Assembly (NCBI GenBank): GCA_963708735.1 | Contig: CAVPTW010000022.1 | Location: 62,001-126,000, forward strand | Length of the DNA stretch: 64,000 nt | Source: JAGPUQ01 sp963708735 | Lineage (GTDB): Bacteria; Pseudomonadota; Gammaproteobacteria; Pseudomonadales; Porticoccaceae | Direction: 5' to 3' | Part shown: positions 51,703 to 60,828 of the stretch, one piece after another | Layout: each line of letters begins with the position of its first letter | Position numbering within the stretch: the stretch's first letter is position 1 | Notes under the pieces: model-generated | Database searches by the model: none | Told to the model about the DNA's origin: nothing | The model's input: only the letters and a program-made list of their open reading frames with translations | Program-made: the position numbers and the translations under genes

Positions 51703-52374
51703 ATGAGCGACTCCAAGCCGACTCTGGCGATTCTCGGTGGCAGCGGCGATCTCGGCGGCGGCCTCGCCTTTCGCTGGGCGCGCGCCGGCTACCCCATCAT
51801 CATCGGCTCGCGCAGCGCCGACAAAGCCGAGCAGGCCGCGACGGAGCTGGCGGCCAAGGGAGTTACAGGCAAGGTGCGCGGCCTGGACAACGAGGCGGCG
51901 GCGCGGGCTGGCGACATCGTGGTGCTCACGGTGCCCTTCGCCAATCAGGCGCCGACGCTTGAGGCCATCAAGGCCGCGGTGCAGGGCAAGATTCTGGTCG
52001 ATGTCACCGTCCCGCTGGTGCCACCCAGGGTCGGCACCGTGCAGTTGCCCGCGGGCGGCAGCGCCGGCCAGATCGCGCAGGCGATTCTGGGCGAGGGCGT
52101 GCGGGTGGTGTCGGCGTTCCAGAACGTGGCCGCGGCCCATCTCGAGGATCCCGACCACGATCCCGACTGCGATGTGCTGGTGTGCGGCAACGATGCCGAG
52201 GCCTGCACGGCGGTGCTGGAACTGGTCGCGGCCGCCGGCATGAAAGGCTGGCACGCCGGGCCCATCGCCAACTCGGTGGTGGCCGAGGCGCTCACCTCGG
52301 TGCTGATTACGCTGAACCGGCGCTACAAGATTCCGGGTGCGGGCTTCCGCATCACGGGCACGCCCCAGGCGTGA
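51703..52374 (+). CDS. npdG: NADPH-dependent F420 reductase
   Basis: A 223-residue enzyme passing hydride between NADPH and coenzyme F420 (Fno family). The Rossmann motif LAILGGSGDLGGGLAFRWAR and the NADP-phosphate loop IIGSRSADKAEQAA are at the N-terminus, followed by VVLTVPFANQ, VDVTVPLVPP and SAFQNVAAAHLEDP, diagnostic for NpdG. It starts the run npdG-cofE-cofD-cofC-fbiC, and supplies or drains reduced F420 for the neighbouring oxidoreductases. Confidence 0.93.
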   Translation: MSDSKPTLAILGGSGDLGGGLAFRWARAGYPIIIGSRSADKAEQAATELAAKGVTGKVRGLDNEAAARAGDIVVLTVPFANQAPTLEAIKAAVQGKILVDVTVPLVPPRVGTVQLPAGGSAGQIAQAILGEGVRVVSAFQNVAAAHLEDPDHDPDCDVLVCGNDAEACTAVLELVAAAGMKGWHAGPIANSVVAEALTSVLITLNRRYKIPGAGFRITGTPQA

Positions 52375-52411
52375 CCCTGGCTGTCGTCCGCCGCGCGGCG
52401 CGGTTCTTGTC

Positions 52412-53177
52412 ATGCAACTGATCGCGCTGCCGGGCATTCCCCGGGTTGCGCCCGGCGCCGATCTGGCCGCGTCTGGTGCTGGACGGACTGGCGCGCGCGG
52501 ATACCGCGCTGCAGGCCGGCGATATCGTCGTGCTGGCGCAGAAGATCGTCTCCAAGGCCGAGAACCGCTATGTGGAACTCGCCGGGATCACGCCGTCGGC
52601 GCGCGCGCGGGAAATCGCCCGCGTGGTGGAGAAGGATCCACGCCTCATCGAAGTCATCCTCGGCGAATCCCGCGCGGTCCTGCGTCAGGTGCCGGGCGTG
52701 CTCATCGTCGAGCACCGGCTGGGTTTCGTGATGGCCAATGCCGGCGTGGACGCCTCCAACATCGAACACGCGGGCGAGAGCGTCGAGCGGGTGCTGTTGC
52801 TGCCGCGCGATCCGGATGGCACCGCGGCGACCCTGGCGGCGGCGCTGAAGGCGCGCACCGGCGTGGCCGCGGGCGTGGTGATCAACGACAGCGTCGGGCG
52901 CGCCTGGCGCAACGGCACGGTGGGAATCGCACTCGGCAGCGCGGGTTTCCCGGCGCTGTACGACCGCCGCGGCGAGCGCGATCTGTTCGGCCGCGTGTTG
53001 CAGGTCACCGAGGTGGCGCTGGCGGATCAGATCGCGGCGGCTGCTTCTCTGGTGCAGGGCGAGGCGGACGAAGGCCGTCCGGTGGTGCTGGTGCGAGGTT
53101 TTTCCCGGCCGCCCGGTGTGCCCGACAGCAATGTGCGCGCCCTGTTGCGGCCGCGCGAGCGGGATCTGTTCCGGTGA
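52412..53177 (+). CDS. cofE: coenzyme F420-0:L-glutamate ligase, one frame break
   Basis: Adds gamma-linked glutamate to F420-0 using GTP. The family N-terminus MQLIALPGIPRVAPGADLA starts at ATG 52412. Near 52466-52471 one base seems missing, and RLVLDGLARADTALQAGDIV, then VLAQKIVSKAENRYV, continue in another frame to 53177. LGFVMANAGVDASNIE and INDSVGRAWRNGTVGIALG are the CofE substrate and metal motifs. At about 255 residues it is the single-domain form, without the FbiB nitroreductase-like domain. It overlaps cofD by four bases. Confidence 0.92.
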
Positions 53178-54154
53178 CTATCACTGCAATGACGCCTGCG
53201 CCGCGCGTACTGGCACTGTGCGGCGGCGTCGGTGGCGCCAAGCTCGCGCTCGGGCTCTACCGGCTGCTGGGAGAAAACCTGACGGTCGCGGTGAACACCG
53301 GCGATGACTTCACCCATCTGGGGCTGCGCATCTGTCCCGATCTGGATACGGTCACCTACACCCTGGCCGGCTGCGTCAATCCCGCGACCGGCTGGGGCCG
53401 CGCCGACGAGACGGGCCACTTCATGACGGCGCTGGCGCAACTGGGTGGCGAGGACTGGTTTTTTCTGGGCGACCGCGATCTCGCGCTCCATGTCGAACGC
53501 ACGCGGCGGCTCGCGGCGGGGGAATCCCTGACCGAAGTGACTACTGCGATCACCCGTCGCCTCGGCATCGCGGCGACCATCGTCCCCATGGCGGACACTC
53601 CGGTGCCGACACTGGTGGACACCGACGCCGGAACCCTGTCGTTTCAGCATTATTTTGTGCGCGAGCGCTGCCAGCCGGCGGTGCGCAGCCTGCGCTATCA
53701 GGGTGCGGATACGGTCCAGCCGCAACCACGCCTGCTGACGGCGCTGGCCGATCCGGCGTTGGCCGCCATCGTCATCTGCCCATCCAATCCCTGGCTCAGC
53801 GTCGATCCGCTGCTTGCGCTGCCGGGCGTGCGGGAGCTGCTGCGCGCCGCGCCGGTGCCCGTGCTGGCGGTTTCCCCTATAGTGGGCGGACGGGCCATCA
53901 AGGGGCCGACGGCCAAGATCATGGCGGAACTGGGGCTCGCGGTGTCGTCCCGAACCATCGCCGAGCACTACGGGGATTTTCTCGATTGCCTGATCCTGGA
54001 CCGCGGCGATGGGGGCGAATGCGATGCTCTCGCCGCGTTGCCGCCGCAAGTCGCACTCGCGGATACCGTCATGCACGATGAAGCGGATAAGATCGCACTG
54101 GCCCGGGAAGTGTTGGCCATTGCGGCGACGATCAGTGCGACCAGGACACGCTAA
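53174..54154 (+). CDS. cofD: 2-phospho-L-lactate transferase
   Basis: Joins the phospholactyl (or related) moiety from the activated dinucleotide to FO. It begins at GTG 53174 (overlap GTGA with cofE), with ATG 53189 as alternative. The motifs ALCGGVGGAKLALGLYRLL, VNTGDDFTHLGLRICPDLDT, FLGDRDLALHVERTRRL and the C-terminal SPIVGGRAIKGPTAKIMAEL are all typical of CofD. About 326 residues, normal for the family. Confidence 0.95.
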   Translation: MTITAMTPAPRVLALCGGVGGAKLALGLYRLLGENLTVAVNTGDDFTHLGLRICPDLDTVTYTLAGCVNPATGWGRADETGHFMTALAQLGGEDWFFLGDRDLALHVERTRRLAAGESLTEVTTAITRRLGIAATIVPMADTPVPTLVDTDAGTLSFQHYFVRERCQPAVRSLRYQGADTVQPQPRLLTALADPALAAIVICPSNPWLSVDPLLALPGVRELLRAAPVPVLAVSPIVGGRAIKGPTAKIMAELGLAVSSRTIAEHYGDFLDCLILDRGDGGECDALAALPPQVALADTVMHDEADKIALAREVLAIAATISATRTR

Positions 54155-54250
54155 ACAGAGCCGGATCGAACACTTCGATTCCGTATCGGGTGAAACGCCA
54201 GCGACAAAGGCCCAGTGCCGGGTAGTGAGAATCAGGGGGTAGGGCGCGCG

Positions 54251-54940
54251 ATGTGGGTGCTGATTCCGGTCAAACCGCTGGCGCAGGCCAAGACGCGCCT
54301 GGCTGGCGTGTTGTCCCCCGGCGAACGCCAGGCTCTGGTGCGCCATATGCTGGATGACGTGCTGGCGGCGCTCGCTGCCGCCCCGGGAATCGCCGGTATT
54401 GCACTGGTGACCGCCGATCCCGCCGTCGCGCGGATTGGCGCCGAGCACGGACTGCGGGTGTTGCCCGAGTCCGGATCCGGACTCAACGCGGCGCTGCACG
54501 ACGCCATCGCCACGCTGGCGGGCGAGGGTGTCGGTACGCTGTTGGTGCTGCCCGCCGATGTGCCTCTGTTCGATACCGCAACGCTGGAGCAGCTCCGCGC
54601 CGCGCAGCGCGCCGCGCCGGCGCTGACCCTGGTGGCGGCGAGTGCCGACGGTGGCACCAATGCACTGCTGCTGTCGCCGCCGGATCTGCTGCCCCCCGCG
54701 TTCGGTACCGGCAGTTGCGCCGGCTACTGCCGCGCCGCGGCGGAGCTGGGGCTCGCGCCCGTGCTGCTCGAGCTGCCGCAGGCGGCGCTGGATATCGACC
54801 GTCCCGAGGATCTCGCCCGTCTGGAATTCCAGACCGGCGCGACCCGGACCCGCGAATTTCTCCATCGAATCGATGCCTGGGCGCGTCTGCGCCAGGGCGC
54901 TTGCGAATCGCCCGTCACGCTTGCGAGACACGCCTCATGA
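54251..54940 (+). CDS. cofC: 2-phospho-L-lactate guanylyltransferase
   Basis: Activates phospholactate (in some lineages phosphoenolpyruvate or 3-phosphoglycerate) with GTP for CofD. A 229-residue nucleotidyltransferase: WVLIPVKPLAQAKTRLAGVL, then ESGSGLNAALHDAI, LLVLPADVPLF and GTNALLLSPPDLL are CofC landmarks. Which three-carbon acid is used cannot be read by eye. It starts at ATG 54251 and overlaps fbiC by four bases (ATGA). Confidence 0.94.
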   Translation: MWVLIPVKPLAQAKTRLAGVLSPGERQALVRHMLDDVLAALAAAPGIAGIALVTADPAVARIGAEHGLRVLPESGSGLNAALHDAIATLAGEGVGTLLVLPADVPLFDTATLEQLRAAQRAAPALTLVAASADGGTNALLLSPPDLLPPAFGTGSCAGYCRAAAELGLAPVLLELPQAALDIDRPEDLARLEFQTGATRTREFLHRIDAWARLRQGACESPVTLARHAS

Positions 54941-57291
54941 ACAGCCGCTTCCGACCCGACTATCAGGTGCCGTCCCGCGCCGAGATCGATGCGCTGCTGG
55001 CACGCAGTTCCCTCGATGAACTGCTGGTGCAGGCGGCGGCGCTGCGCGATCGCGGCCACGGCCCGCTGCTGTCGTATTCGCGCAAGGTGTTCATCCCCCT
55101 CACGCATCTGTGCCGCGACGTGTGCCATTACTGCACCTTTGCGACCACGCCGAGCCGGGTCGCAAAGCCCTTCATGACGCCCGACGAAGTACTGGATATC
55201 GCGCGCCGGGGCGCCGCCGCCGGCTGTCACGAAGCGTTGTTCACCCTGGGCGACAAGCCGGAGCTGCGCTACGAAGTGGCGCGCCACGCACTGGCCGAAC
55301 TGGGTCATGCGACCACGCTCGAATATCTGGTGGCCATGGCGCGGCGGGTGTTCGAGGAAACGGGCCTGCTGCCCCATCTCAATCCGGGCGTGATGACGCG
55401 GGAAGAACTCGCCGCCGGGCGTGCAGTGTCGGTGTCCCAGGGCATCATGCTGGAGAGCAGTGCCGCGCGTCTGGGCCAAAAGGGCGGCCCTCACCATGGC
55501 TCTCCGGACAAGGTGCCCGAGCTGCGGCTCGACTGCATCGCCGCCGCCGGCGAGCTGGCGATTCCATTCACCAGCGGCATTCTCATCGGCATCGGCGAGA
55601 CCCGCGCCGAGCGCATCGATTCCCTGTTTGTGCTGCGCGATCTGCACGAACGGCACGGTCACTTGCAGGAAATCATCATCCAGAATTTCCGCGCCAAGCC
55701 GGGCACCCGCATGGCCGGCGCGCCCGATGCCCTGCTCGAAGAATTGCTCTGGACCATCGCCGCCGCACGGCTGATTTTCGGGCCGGAGATGAACCTCCAG
55801 ACGCCGCCCAATCTCAACGACGGTTCGCTGGCGCAACTGATCGGCGCCGGGATCAACGACTGGGGCGGGGTGTCGCCGGTCACACCCGACTTCGTCAATC
55901 CCGAAAAACCCTGGCCGCACCTGGAAGACCTCGCGCGCCAGACCGCCGCCGCCGGCAAGCTGTTGGTCGAGCGGCTGCCGCTCTATCCGGCCTATACGCG
56001 CGACCTCGCGGCCTGGCAGGTGCCGGTCATGGCTACCGCGGTGCGTCGCGCCATGGACAGCGACGGTCTCGCGCGCCGCGATGCCTGGAGTCCGGGCATG
56101 GGCGAATCCCCGACGTTCGACACGATGCGCGAGGGCTGGCAGACCGCGCCGCCGCCGCCGACCCGGGAGCTGACCGCCATCATCGCCCGCGCACTGCGCG
56201 GCGAGCGCCTGGATGAAAGCCAAATAGCGCGCCTGTTCCGTGCCCGGGGCGCCGAGTTCAGCGCCCTGTGCGACGCCGCCGACCGGCTGCGCCGAGAGCA
56301 GTGCGGCGACACCCTGACCTACGCCGTCAACCGCAACATCAACTACACCAACATCTGCCTGCACGCCTGTACGTTCTGCGCCTTCTCGAAGGGCAAGACC
56401 CACGAGGATCTGCGTGGCAAGCCCTATGTGCTCGAACTCGACGAGATCGCTACCCGCACCCGCGAAGCCTGGGCGCGCGGCGCCACTGAAGTCTGCATGC
56501 AGGGCGGCATCCATCCCGATTACACGGGCGAGACCTATCTCGACATCTGTCGCGCCGTGAAAGCGGCGGTGCCCGAAATGCACATTCATGCGTTCTCACC
56601 GCTGGAAGTGACCCAGGGCGCCCGCACCCTGGGGCTGTCGCTCGCGGATTATCTGGCTCGCCTCAAGGAGGCTGGACTCGCGACACTGCCGGGCACCGCG
56701 GCGGAAATTCTCGACGATGAAGTACGCGCCGTCATCTGTCCGGACAAGGTGAATACCCGCGAATGGCTGGAGGTGATGGAAACCGCGCACGGACTCGGAT
56801 TGCGGTCCACGGCCACCATCATGTTCGGTCATCTCGACCGGCCCGAGCACTGGGCGCGGCACCTGCTCCACATCCGCGATCTGCAGACGCGCACCGGCGG
56901 CTTCACCGAATTCGTGCCGCTGCCGTTCGTGCACATGGAAGCCCCGGTCTACCGGCGCGGCGGCGCCCGTGGCGGTCCCACCTTGCGCGAGGCAGTGCTG
57001 ATGCACGCAGTGGCGCGCTTGGTGTTGCATCCCGTGATCACCAACATCCAGACCTCCTGGGTCAAGATGGGCATCGAAGGCGCCAAGGCCTGCCTGCGGG
57101 CCGGCGCCAACGACCTGGGCGGCACCCTGATGAACGAGAGCATTTCCCGCGCCGCCGGCGCCAAGCATGGCCAGGAGATGACCGCCGCCAGCATGGAGCG
57201 TCTGATCCGCGCGCTGGGCCGTGTTCCGCGCCAGCGCACCACGCTCTACGGCGACGCACCGGCGCGGATGGTGGCGGTGGTGGCGGAGTAG
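54937..57291 (+). CDS. fbiC: 7,8-didemethyl-8-hydroxy-5-deazariboflavin (FO) synthase, CofG-CofH fusion
   Basis: A 784-residue two-domain radical SAM enzyme making FO, the deazaflavin chromophore, from tyrosine and the pyrimidine 5-amino-6-ribitylaminouracil. The N-terminal CofG domain has the cluster motif CRDVCHYC (Cys59, 63, 66), the C-terminal CofH domain CLHACTFC (Cys474, 478, 481). Further marks are NFRAKPGTRMAGAPD, GGVSPVTPDFVNPE, CMQGGIHPDYTG and NDLGGTLMNESISRAAG. The fused form is typical of Actinobacteria and some Proteobacteria, while archaea have separate proteins. The frame is intact and completes the F420 pathway. Confidence 0.97.
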   Translation: MNSRFRPDYQVPSRAEIDALLARSSLDELLVQAAALRDRGHGPLLSYSRKVFIPLTHLCRDVCHYCTFATTPSRVAKPFMTPDEVLDIARRGAAAGCHEALFTLGDKPELRYEVARHALAELGHATTLEYLVAMARRVFEETGLLPHLNPGVMTREELAAGRAVSVSQGIMLESSAARLGQKGGPHHGSPDKVPELRLDCIAAAGELAIPFTSGILIGIGETRAERIDSLFVLRDLHERHGHLQEIIIQNFRAKPGTRMAGAPDALLEELLWTIAAARLIFGPEMNLQTPPNLNDGSLAQLIGAGINDWGGVSPVTPDFVNPEKPWPHLEDLARQTAAAGKLLVERLPLYPAYTRDLAAWQVPVMATAVRRAMDSDGLARRDAWSPGMGESPTFDTMREGWQTAPPPPTRELTAIIARALRGERLDESQIARLFRARGAEFSALCDAADRLRREQCGDTLTYAVNRNINYTNICLHACTFCAFSKGKTHEDLRGKPYVLELDEIATRTREAWARGATEVCMQGGIHPDYTGETYLDICRAVKAAVPEMHIHAFSPLEVTQGARTLGLSLADYLARLKEAGLATLPGTAAEILDDEVRAVICPDKVNTREWLEVMETAHGLGLRSTATIMFGHLDRPEHWARHLLHIRDLQTRTGGFTEFVPLPFVHMEAPVYRRGGARGGPTLREAVLMHAVARLVLHPVITNIQTSWVKMGIEGAKACLRAGANDLGGTLMNESISRAAGAKHGQEMTAASMERLIRALGRVPRQRTTLYGDAPARMVAVVAE

Positions 57292-57397
57292 TAGGGCGTA
57301 CCCACGAAATCAGGACTGCGGACCAGCCCGTTCCGACACTTCCGGTACAATCTTCGCCGCTTGTCGCGGCCGCGCAAGTGGCCTGCCCGGGGGATGA

Positions 57398-59149
57398 ATG
57401 AAACTACCGAGATCAGTGCGCTGGATCGCCATCATGTTGCTGTTGCTGGGTGTGGCCTTCGCCACCGCGCCCCAGCAGTGGGTGCCGCACCAGTGGCGCG
57501 CGAACCTGTTCAGCTGGTTCGGTGCCGGTGCTTATCGGGCGCTGCCGGAATCGCAGCGCTACGGACAGCCCGAGCCACAGGAGATCTGCCCACCGGATTT
57601 CAATGACTGGCGCAAGGAGCAGGATATCGAGGGGGTGCACATCGCGGCGGCGGCGGGCTGCGTGGCGGACAATCCCTATCTGATCGCGGCGGCGGTCAAG
57701 GGGACCAACAACGTCAGCGAAGATACCCTGCTCAGGTCCGGGCTGACGCCGGACGCCATCGTGATGGGTCGCGACCTGGACGGCGACGGCGATCCCGATG
57801 AGGTAACCATCCGGCTGGAGGTCGCCGAGCTCAACGGCGGTTCGCCGGATCTGCCGGTGCCCATCACCACCTTCGATATTGCGCCCGGCATTCAACCCGG
57901 GATGTGGGTGTTCGCGCCCAAGTCGTTCGGCATGTCGACGGAAAATTTCGAAAGTCGCAAGGCCAACCCGCTATTGCGGGCGCCGAGTCCTGTGATCCGG
58001 GTGGAGCAGGGCGACCAGGTGACCCTGGTTCTGGAAAACAATCATTACCTGCCCCACACCATCCATCTGCACGGCGTCGATCATCCGTTTTCGGCGGATC
58101 ACGGCATGCCGCACGACGAGGCGTCGGCGCACGGCGACCACGCGGCTATGGGTGCCGGTACGGGCACGGACGGGGTGGCGGAAACCAGCGAAATGCCGGC
58201 GCTGCCGGGTAAGGCGCAGGTGTATCGGTTCAGGCCGCGGGTGGCGGGTACCTTTTTCTACCATTGCCATGTACAGGCCAACGTCCACCTCCAGATGGGT
58301 ATGCAGGGCATGTTCGTGGTGGAGGAAGCGCGACCGAAAAACTCGGTACAGACGCTCAACATCGGTGCCGGCCAGGTGCGCGATTCCTCGGTCGCGGTGC
58401 GGGAGCGCTATGACCGCGAATACGATCTGCATTACTTCGATCTGTTCAAGAAGCTGTCGAGCACCGTGCAGGATTACGCCGACACCCGTCTGCGACTGCT
58501 GGCGCAGCACCGCGACTGGAATATCACCCAGGACAGCCCCAGTTACTTTCTGCTCAACGGACGTTCGTTTCCCTACACCCTGCAGGAATCCCTGGTGGTG
58601 GTGAAGCCCGACGAGAAGGTCAAGCTGCGGATGCTGAACGGCGGTTCTAACAGTGTCGCCGTTCATACCCACGGCAATCGCCTTACCGTCACGCACCTCG
58701 ACGGTATTCCGCTCAATCCGCAGGCGCAATACATGCGCGACGTGGTGGATATGGCGCCGGCGCAGCGCGTGGATGTGGAGCTGAACACCACCGATGACGG
58801 CCTGCACAACTATGGGGAAGGCATCTGGCTGATGCACGATCACCATGAAGCCGCGCAGACCACGGATGGCATTTACCCCGGCGGCAGCATCGGTGTCATC
58901 GCCTTCGAATCCCACTTGTTGCCAAACGGTTTTCCCCGCGTGGAAGGGAGTGATTGGCAGAAATTCTTCTCCGAAGCCTATTACCGTCGGGAGGTGCCGG
59001 TGTGGTTCGACTACGATCCTGGCGGGTTATTTGGCGAGCCTGCCGCACCGCTGCGACCTCTGGTTCAGGCGCTGATCTTTGGTGCCGCGCTCGCCGGGCT
59101 GTTGTATCAGTTGCGGGCGCTGTTGCCGCGGCGGAGACGCGCGCCATGA
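57398..59149 (+). CDS. membrane-anchored multicopper oxidase
   Basis: A 583-residue exported protein. A hydrophobic N-terminus (IAIMLLLLGVAFATAP) and a C-terminal helix (VQALIFGAALAGLLYQLRAL) suggest anchoring facing the periplasm. Cupredoxin copper motifs are HTIHLHGVDHPFS (about 219), FFYHCHVQANVHLQMGMQGM (about 287), VHTHGNRLTVTHLDGIP and WLMHDHHEAAQTTDG. An acidic calcium-like loop DLDGDGDPDE lies near 128, and a His-rich insert (DHGMPHDEASAHGDHAAMG) follows the first motif. The order of motifs differs from CueO/CopA, so the substrate is open; copper handling is likely given its coupled neighbour. Confidence 0.85.
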   Translation: MKLPRSVRWIAIMLLLLGVAFATAPQQWVPHQWRANLFSWFGAGAYRALPESQRYGQPEPQEICPPDFNDWRKEQDIEGVHIAAAAGCVADNPYLIAAAVKGTNNVSEDTLLRSGLTPDAIVMGRDLDGDGDPDEVTIRLEVAELNGGSPDLPVPITTFDIAPGIQPGMWVFAPKSFGMSTENFESRKANPLLRAPSPVIRVEQGDQVTLVLENNHYLPHTIHLHGVDHPFSADHGMPHDEASAHGDHAAMGAGTGTDGVAETSEMPALPGKAQVYRFRPRVAGTFFYHCHVQANVHLQMGMQGMFVVEEARPKNSVQTLNIGAGQVRDSSVAVRERYDREYDLHYFDLFKKLSSTVQDYADTRLRLLAQHRDWNITQDSPSYFLLNGRSFPYTLQESLVVVKPDEKVKLRMLNGGSNSVAVHTHGNRLTVTHLDGIPLNPQAQYMRDVVDMAPAQRVDVELNTTDDGLHNYGEGIWLMHDHHEAAQTTDGIYPGGSIGVIAFESHLLPNGFPRVEGSDWQKFFSEAYYRREVPVWFDYDPGGLFGEPAAPLRPLVQALIFGAALAGLLYQLRALLPRRRRAP

Positions 59150-59937
59150 GCCGGTGGTTTGCCGTTGCCCTGATGTTTTTGAGTGGTGCGGTAGTGGCTG
59201 CCGAACCTGTGTCGCCCGCGACCGGGAAAGCCGAAGCCGTGGACCATTCGCAAATGGACCATTCGCAGATGCAGGGCATGGACCACTCCCAGATGCAGGG
59301 AATGGATCATTCCCAGATGGAGGGCATGGACCATTCGAAGATGCAGGGCATGGATCACTCCGGACACGGCGGACACGAAATGGAATTTGATGCCGGCGGC
59401 ATGGTGATGAACACCAACAGCGACCGCCTGCCCCCGGGTTGTCCGGAGATCCGTCGCGACTACGAATTTACCGTGCACGCGGGGACCCGTTACGCGGAAC
59501 CCTTTTCCGGCAATACCTTCGGCATGAGTCAGCACGCCTTCGAGGTGGAGCCGTGCAGCCGCGTTACTTTCACGTTCATCAACGAAGATGCCGTCCGGCA
59601 CCAGTTCATGATCCACAAGCTGCCCCGCGATATGTATCCCCAGGGCATGTTTCACATCGAGGCCGCCGGCGGCGCCACCAAGGTTGGCACGCTGATTGTG
59701 CCGAGCGAGAACCGCACCTACCTGGTTCACTGCGACATTGCCCAGCACATGGAGCAGGGCATGAAGGGGCAGCTCAGGGTAGGGCGCGGCGACGGCGACC
59801 TCAGCAGCATTCCCGGCGTCACCGCGCGCTTTCGCGTCGACTACTACCGCAATCCCGCGCAGGTGGCGCTGGCGGCGGCGGTGGGCTTTGTGCTGACGCT
59901 GTGGGGACTCTGGTTGTGGCGGCGCTGGCGCCGCTGA
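59146..59937 (+). CDS. Met/His-repeat cupredoxin with C-terminal anchor
   Basis: A 263-residue protein starting in ATGA overlap with the multicopper oxidase. A signal peptide (FAVALMFLSGAVVAA) is followed by about six MDHSQMQG-type repeats (residues about 32-75), a copper-chelating Met/His array like those in CopA/PcoE-type proteins. A cupredoxin domain (about 95-215) has ligands in VRHQFMIHKLP and VHCDIAQHMEQGMKG (Cys, His, Met). A C-terminal helix (ALAAAVGFVLTLWGLWLWRR) anchors it. It could deliver copper or electrons to the oxidase. Confidence 0.85.
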   Translation: MSRWFAVALMFLSGAVVAAEPVSPATGKAEAVDHSQMDHSQMQGMDHSQMQGMDHSQMEGMDHSKMQGMDHSGHGGHEMEFDAGGMVMNTNSDRLPPGCPEIRRDYEFTVHAGTRYAEPFSGNTFGMSQHAFEVEPCSRVTFTFINEDAVRHQFMIHKLPRDMYPQGMFHIEAAGGATKVGTLIVPSENRTYLVHCDIAQHMEQGMKGQLRVGRGDGDLSSIPGVTARFRVDYYRNPAQVALAAAVGFVLTLWGLWLWRRWRR

Positions 59938-60009
59938 GCATCAGGCGCTTTATCTTGTTGTGGATCTCCGCGAGTGGCGGCGTCAGCACGACTGCGGGCA
60001 CGGCACGCG

Positions 60010-60753
60010 CTAGCGCGGCAGCCCGAAAATGGAAGCCAGTTCCTCAGGGCCAAGGATTTTATATTGGCCGGCTTCGAGATCGCCCAACGGCAGATCGCCG
60101 GTCTGGAAACGGTGCAGCGCCGTGACCCGATTGCCCAGCGCGGCGAACATTCGCCGGATCTGGTGGTAGCGTCCCTCGGTGAGGATCATCACGCCGCTGC
60201 GAGCGCTTTCGGCGCTCCAGATGGCGGGCCGCAGCGGTTTGTCGTCGCCATCGAGCATGAAAGTCCCGGTTGCAAACCGCGCCTCTTCATCGCCACGCAA
60301 GGGGTCGCTCAGTTCGACCCGATAGTGCTTGGGCGCATGGGTGCGCGGATGGATGATGCGGTGCAGAAGATCGCCGTCATCCGTCAGCAGCAGCTGGCCA
60401 GTGCTGTCCTTGTCGAGGCGCCCGACGGTTGACAGCACGGGCTTGCGGCCGCGCCAGCGATAGGGCAGCAGATCGTAAACCAGGTTGCCCGCCTCCCTGC
60501 GCGAACAGGTATGACCGGCCGGTTTGTTGAGCATTATGGTCAAGGGCGCCGGCGGATCCACAGTCTCGCCGTTCAGCGCCAAGGCGCCCGCGCGCACCAG
60601 ATCGAGCGGGATGGGCTGATCAGCCCTGACCACCACTTCGCCGCTGAGCGTGATCGCTCCGGCGCGGCAAGCCGTGGCAATTTCCTTGCGGCTGCCGTAA
60701 CCCAGATTGGACAGCAGGCGGTCAAGCCGCAGGGACGCAGGGAGTCTGGACAT
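60010..60753 (-). CDS. rsuA: 16S rRNA pseudouridine synthase, RsuA type
   Basis: A 247-residue RsuA-family enzyme, predicted to modify U516 of 16S rRNA. The S4 domain is LRLDRLLSNLGYGSRKEIAT, the catalytic Asp lies in VGRLDKDSTGQLLLTDDG, and LTEGRYHQIRRMFAALGNRV and LHRFQTGDLPLGDL follow, a combination typical of RsuA. The start at 60753 is preferred over 60792 as it gives the normal N-terminus. Confidence 0.92.
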   Translation of the reverse strand: MSRLPASLRLDRLLSNLGYGSRKEIATACRAGAITLSGEVVVRADQPIPLDLVRAGALALNGETVDPPAPLTIMLNKPAGHTCSRREAGNLVYDLLPYRWRGRKPVLSTVGRLDKDSTGQLLLTDDGDLLHRIIHPRTHAPKHYRVELSDPLRGDEEARFATGTFMLDGDDKPLRPAIWSAESARSGVMILTEGRYHQIRRMFAALGNRVTALHRFQTGDLPLGDLEAGQYKILGPEELASIFGLPR

Positions 60754-60828
60754 ATCGGAATGCTGTGGCGGAGTGGTTGTCTGCAAACGCAATCCGGGGG
60801 TCAGGCCAACGCTCTGGTGCCCGCCGAC

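Noticed and set aside
53027..56589. Long minus-strand frames (621 and 634 codons) opposite the cof and fbiC genes
   Set aside because: The plus-strand genes are conserved with motifs; the antisense frames show only low-complexity shadow sequence.
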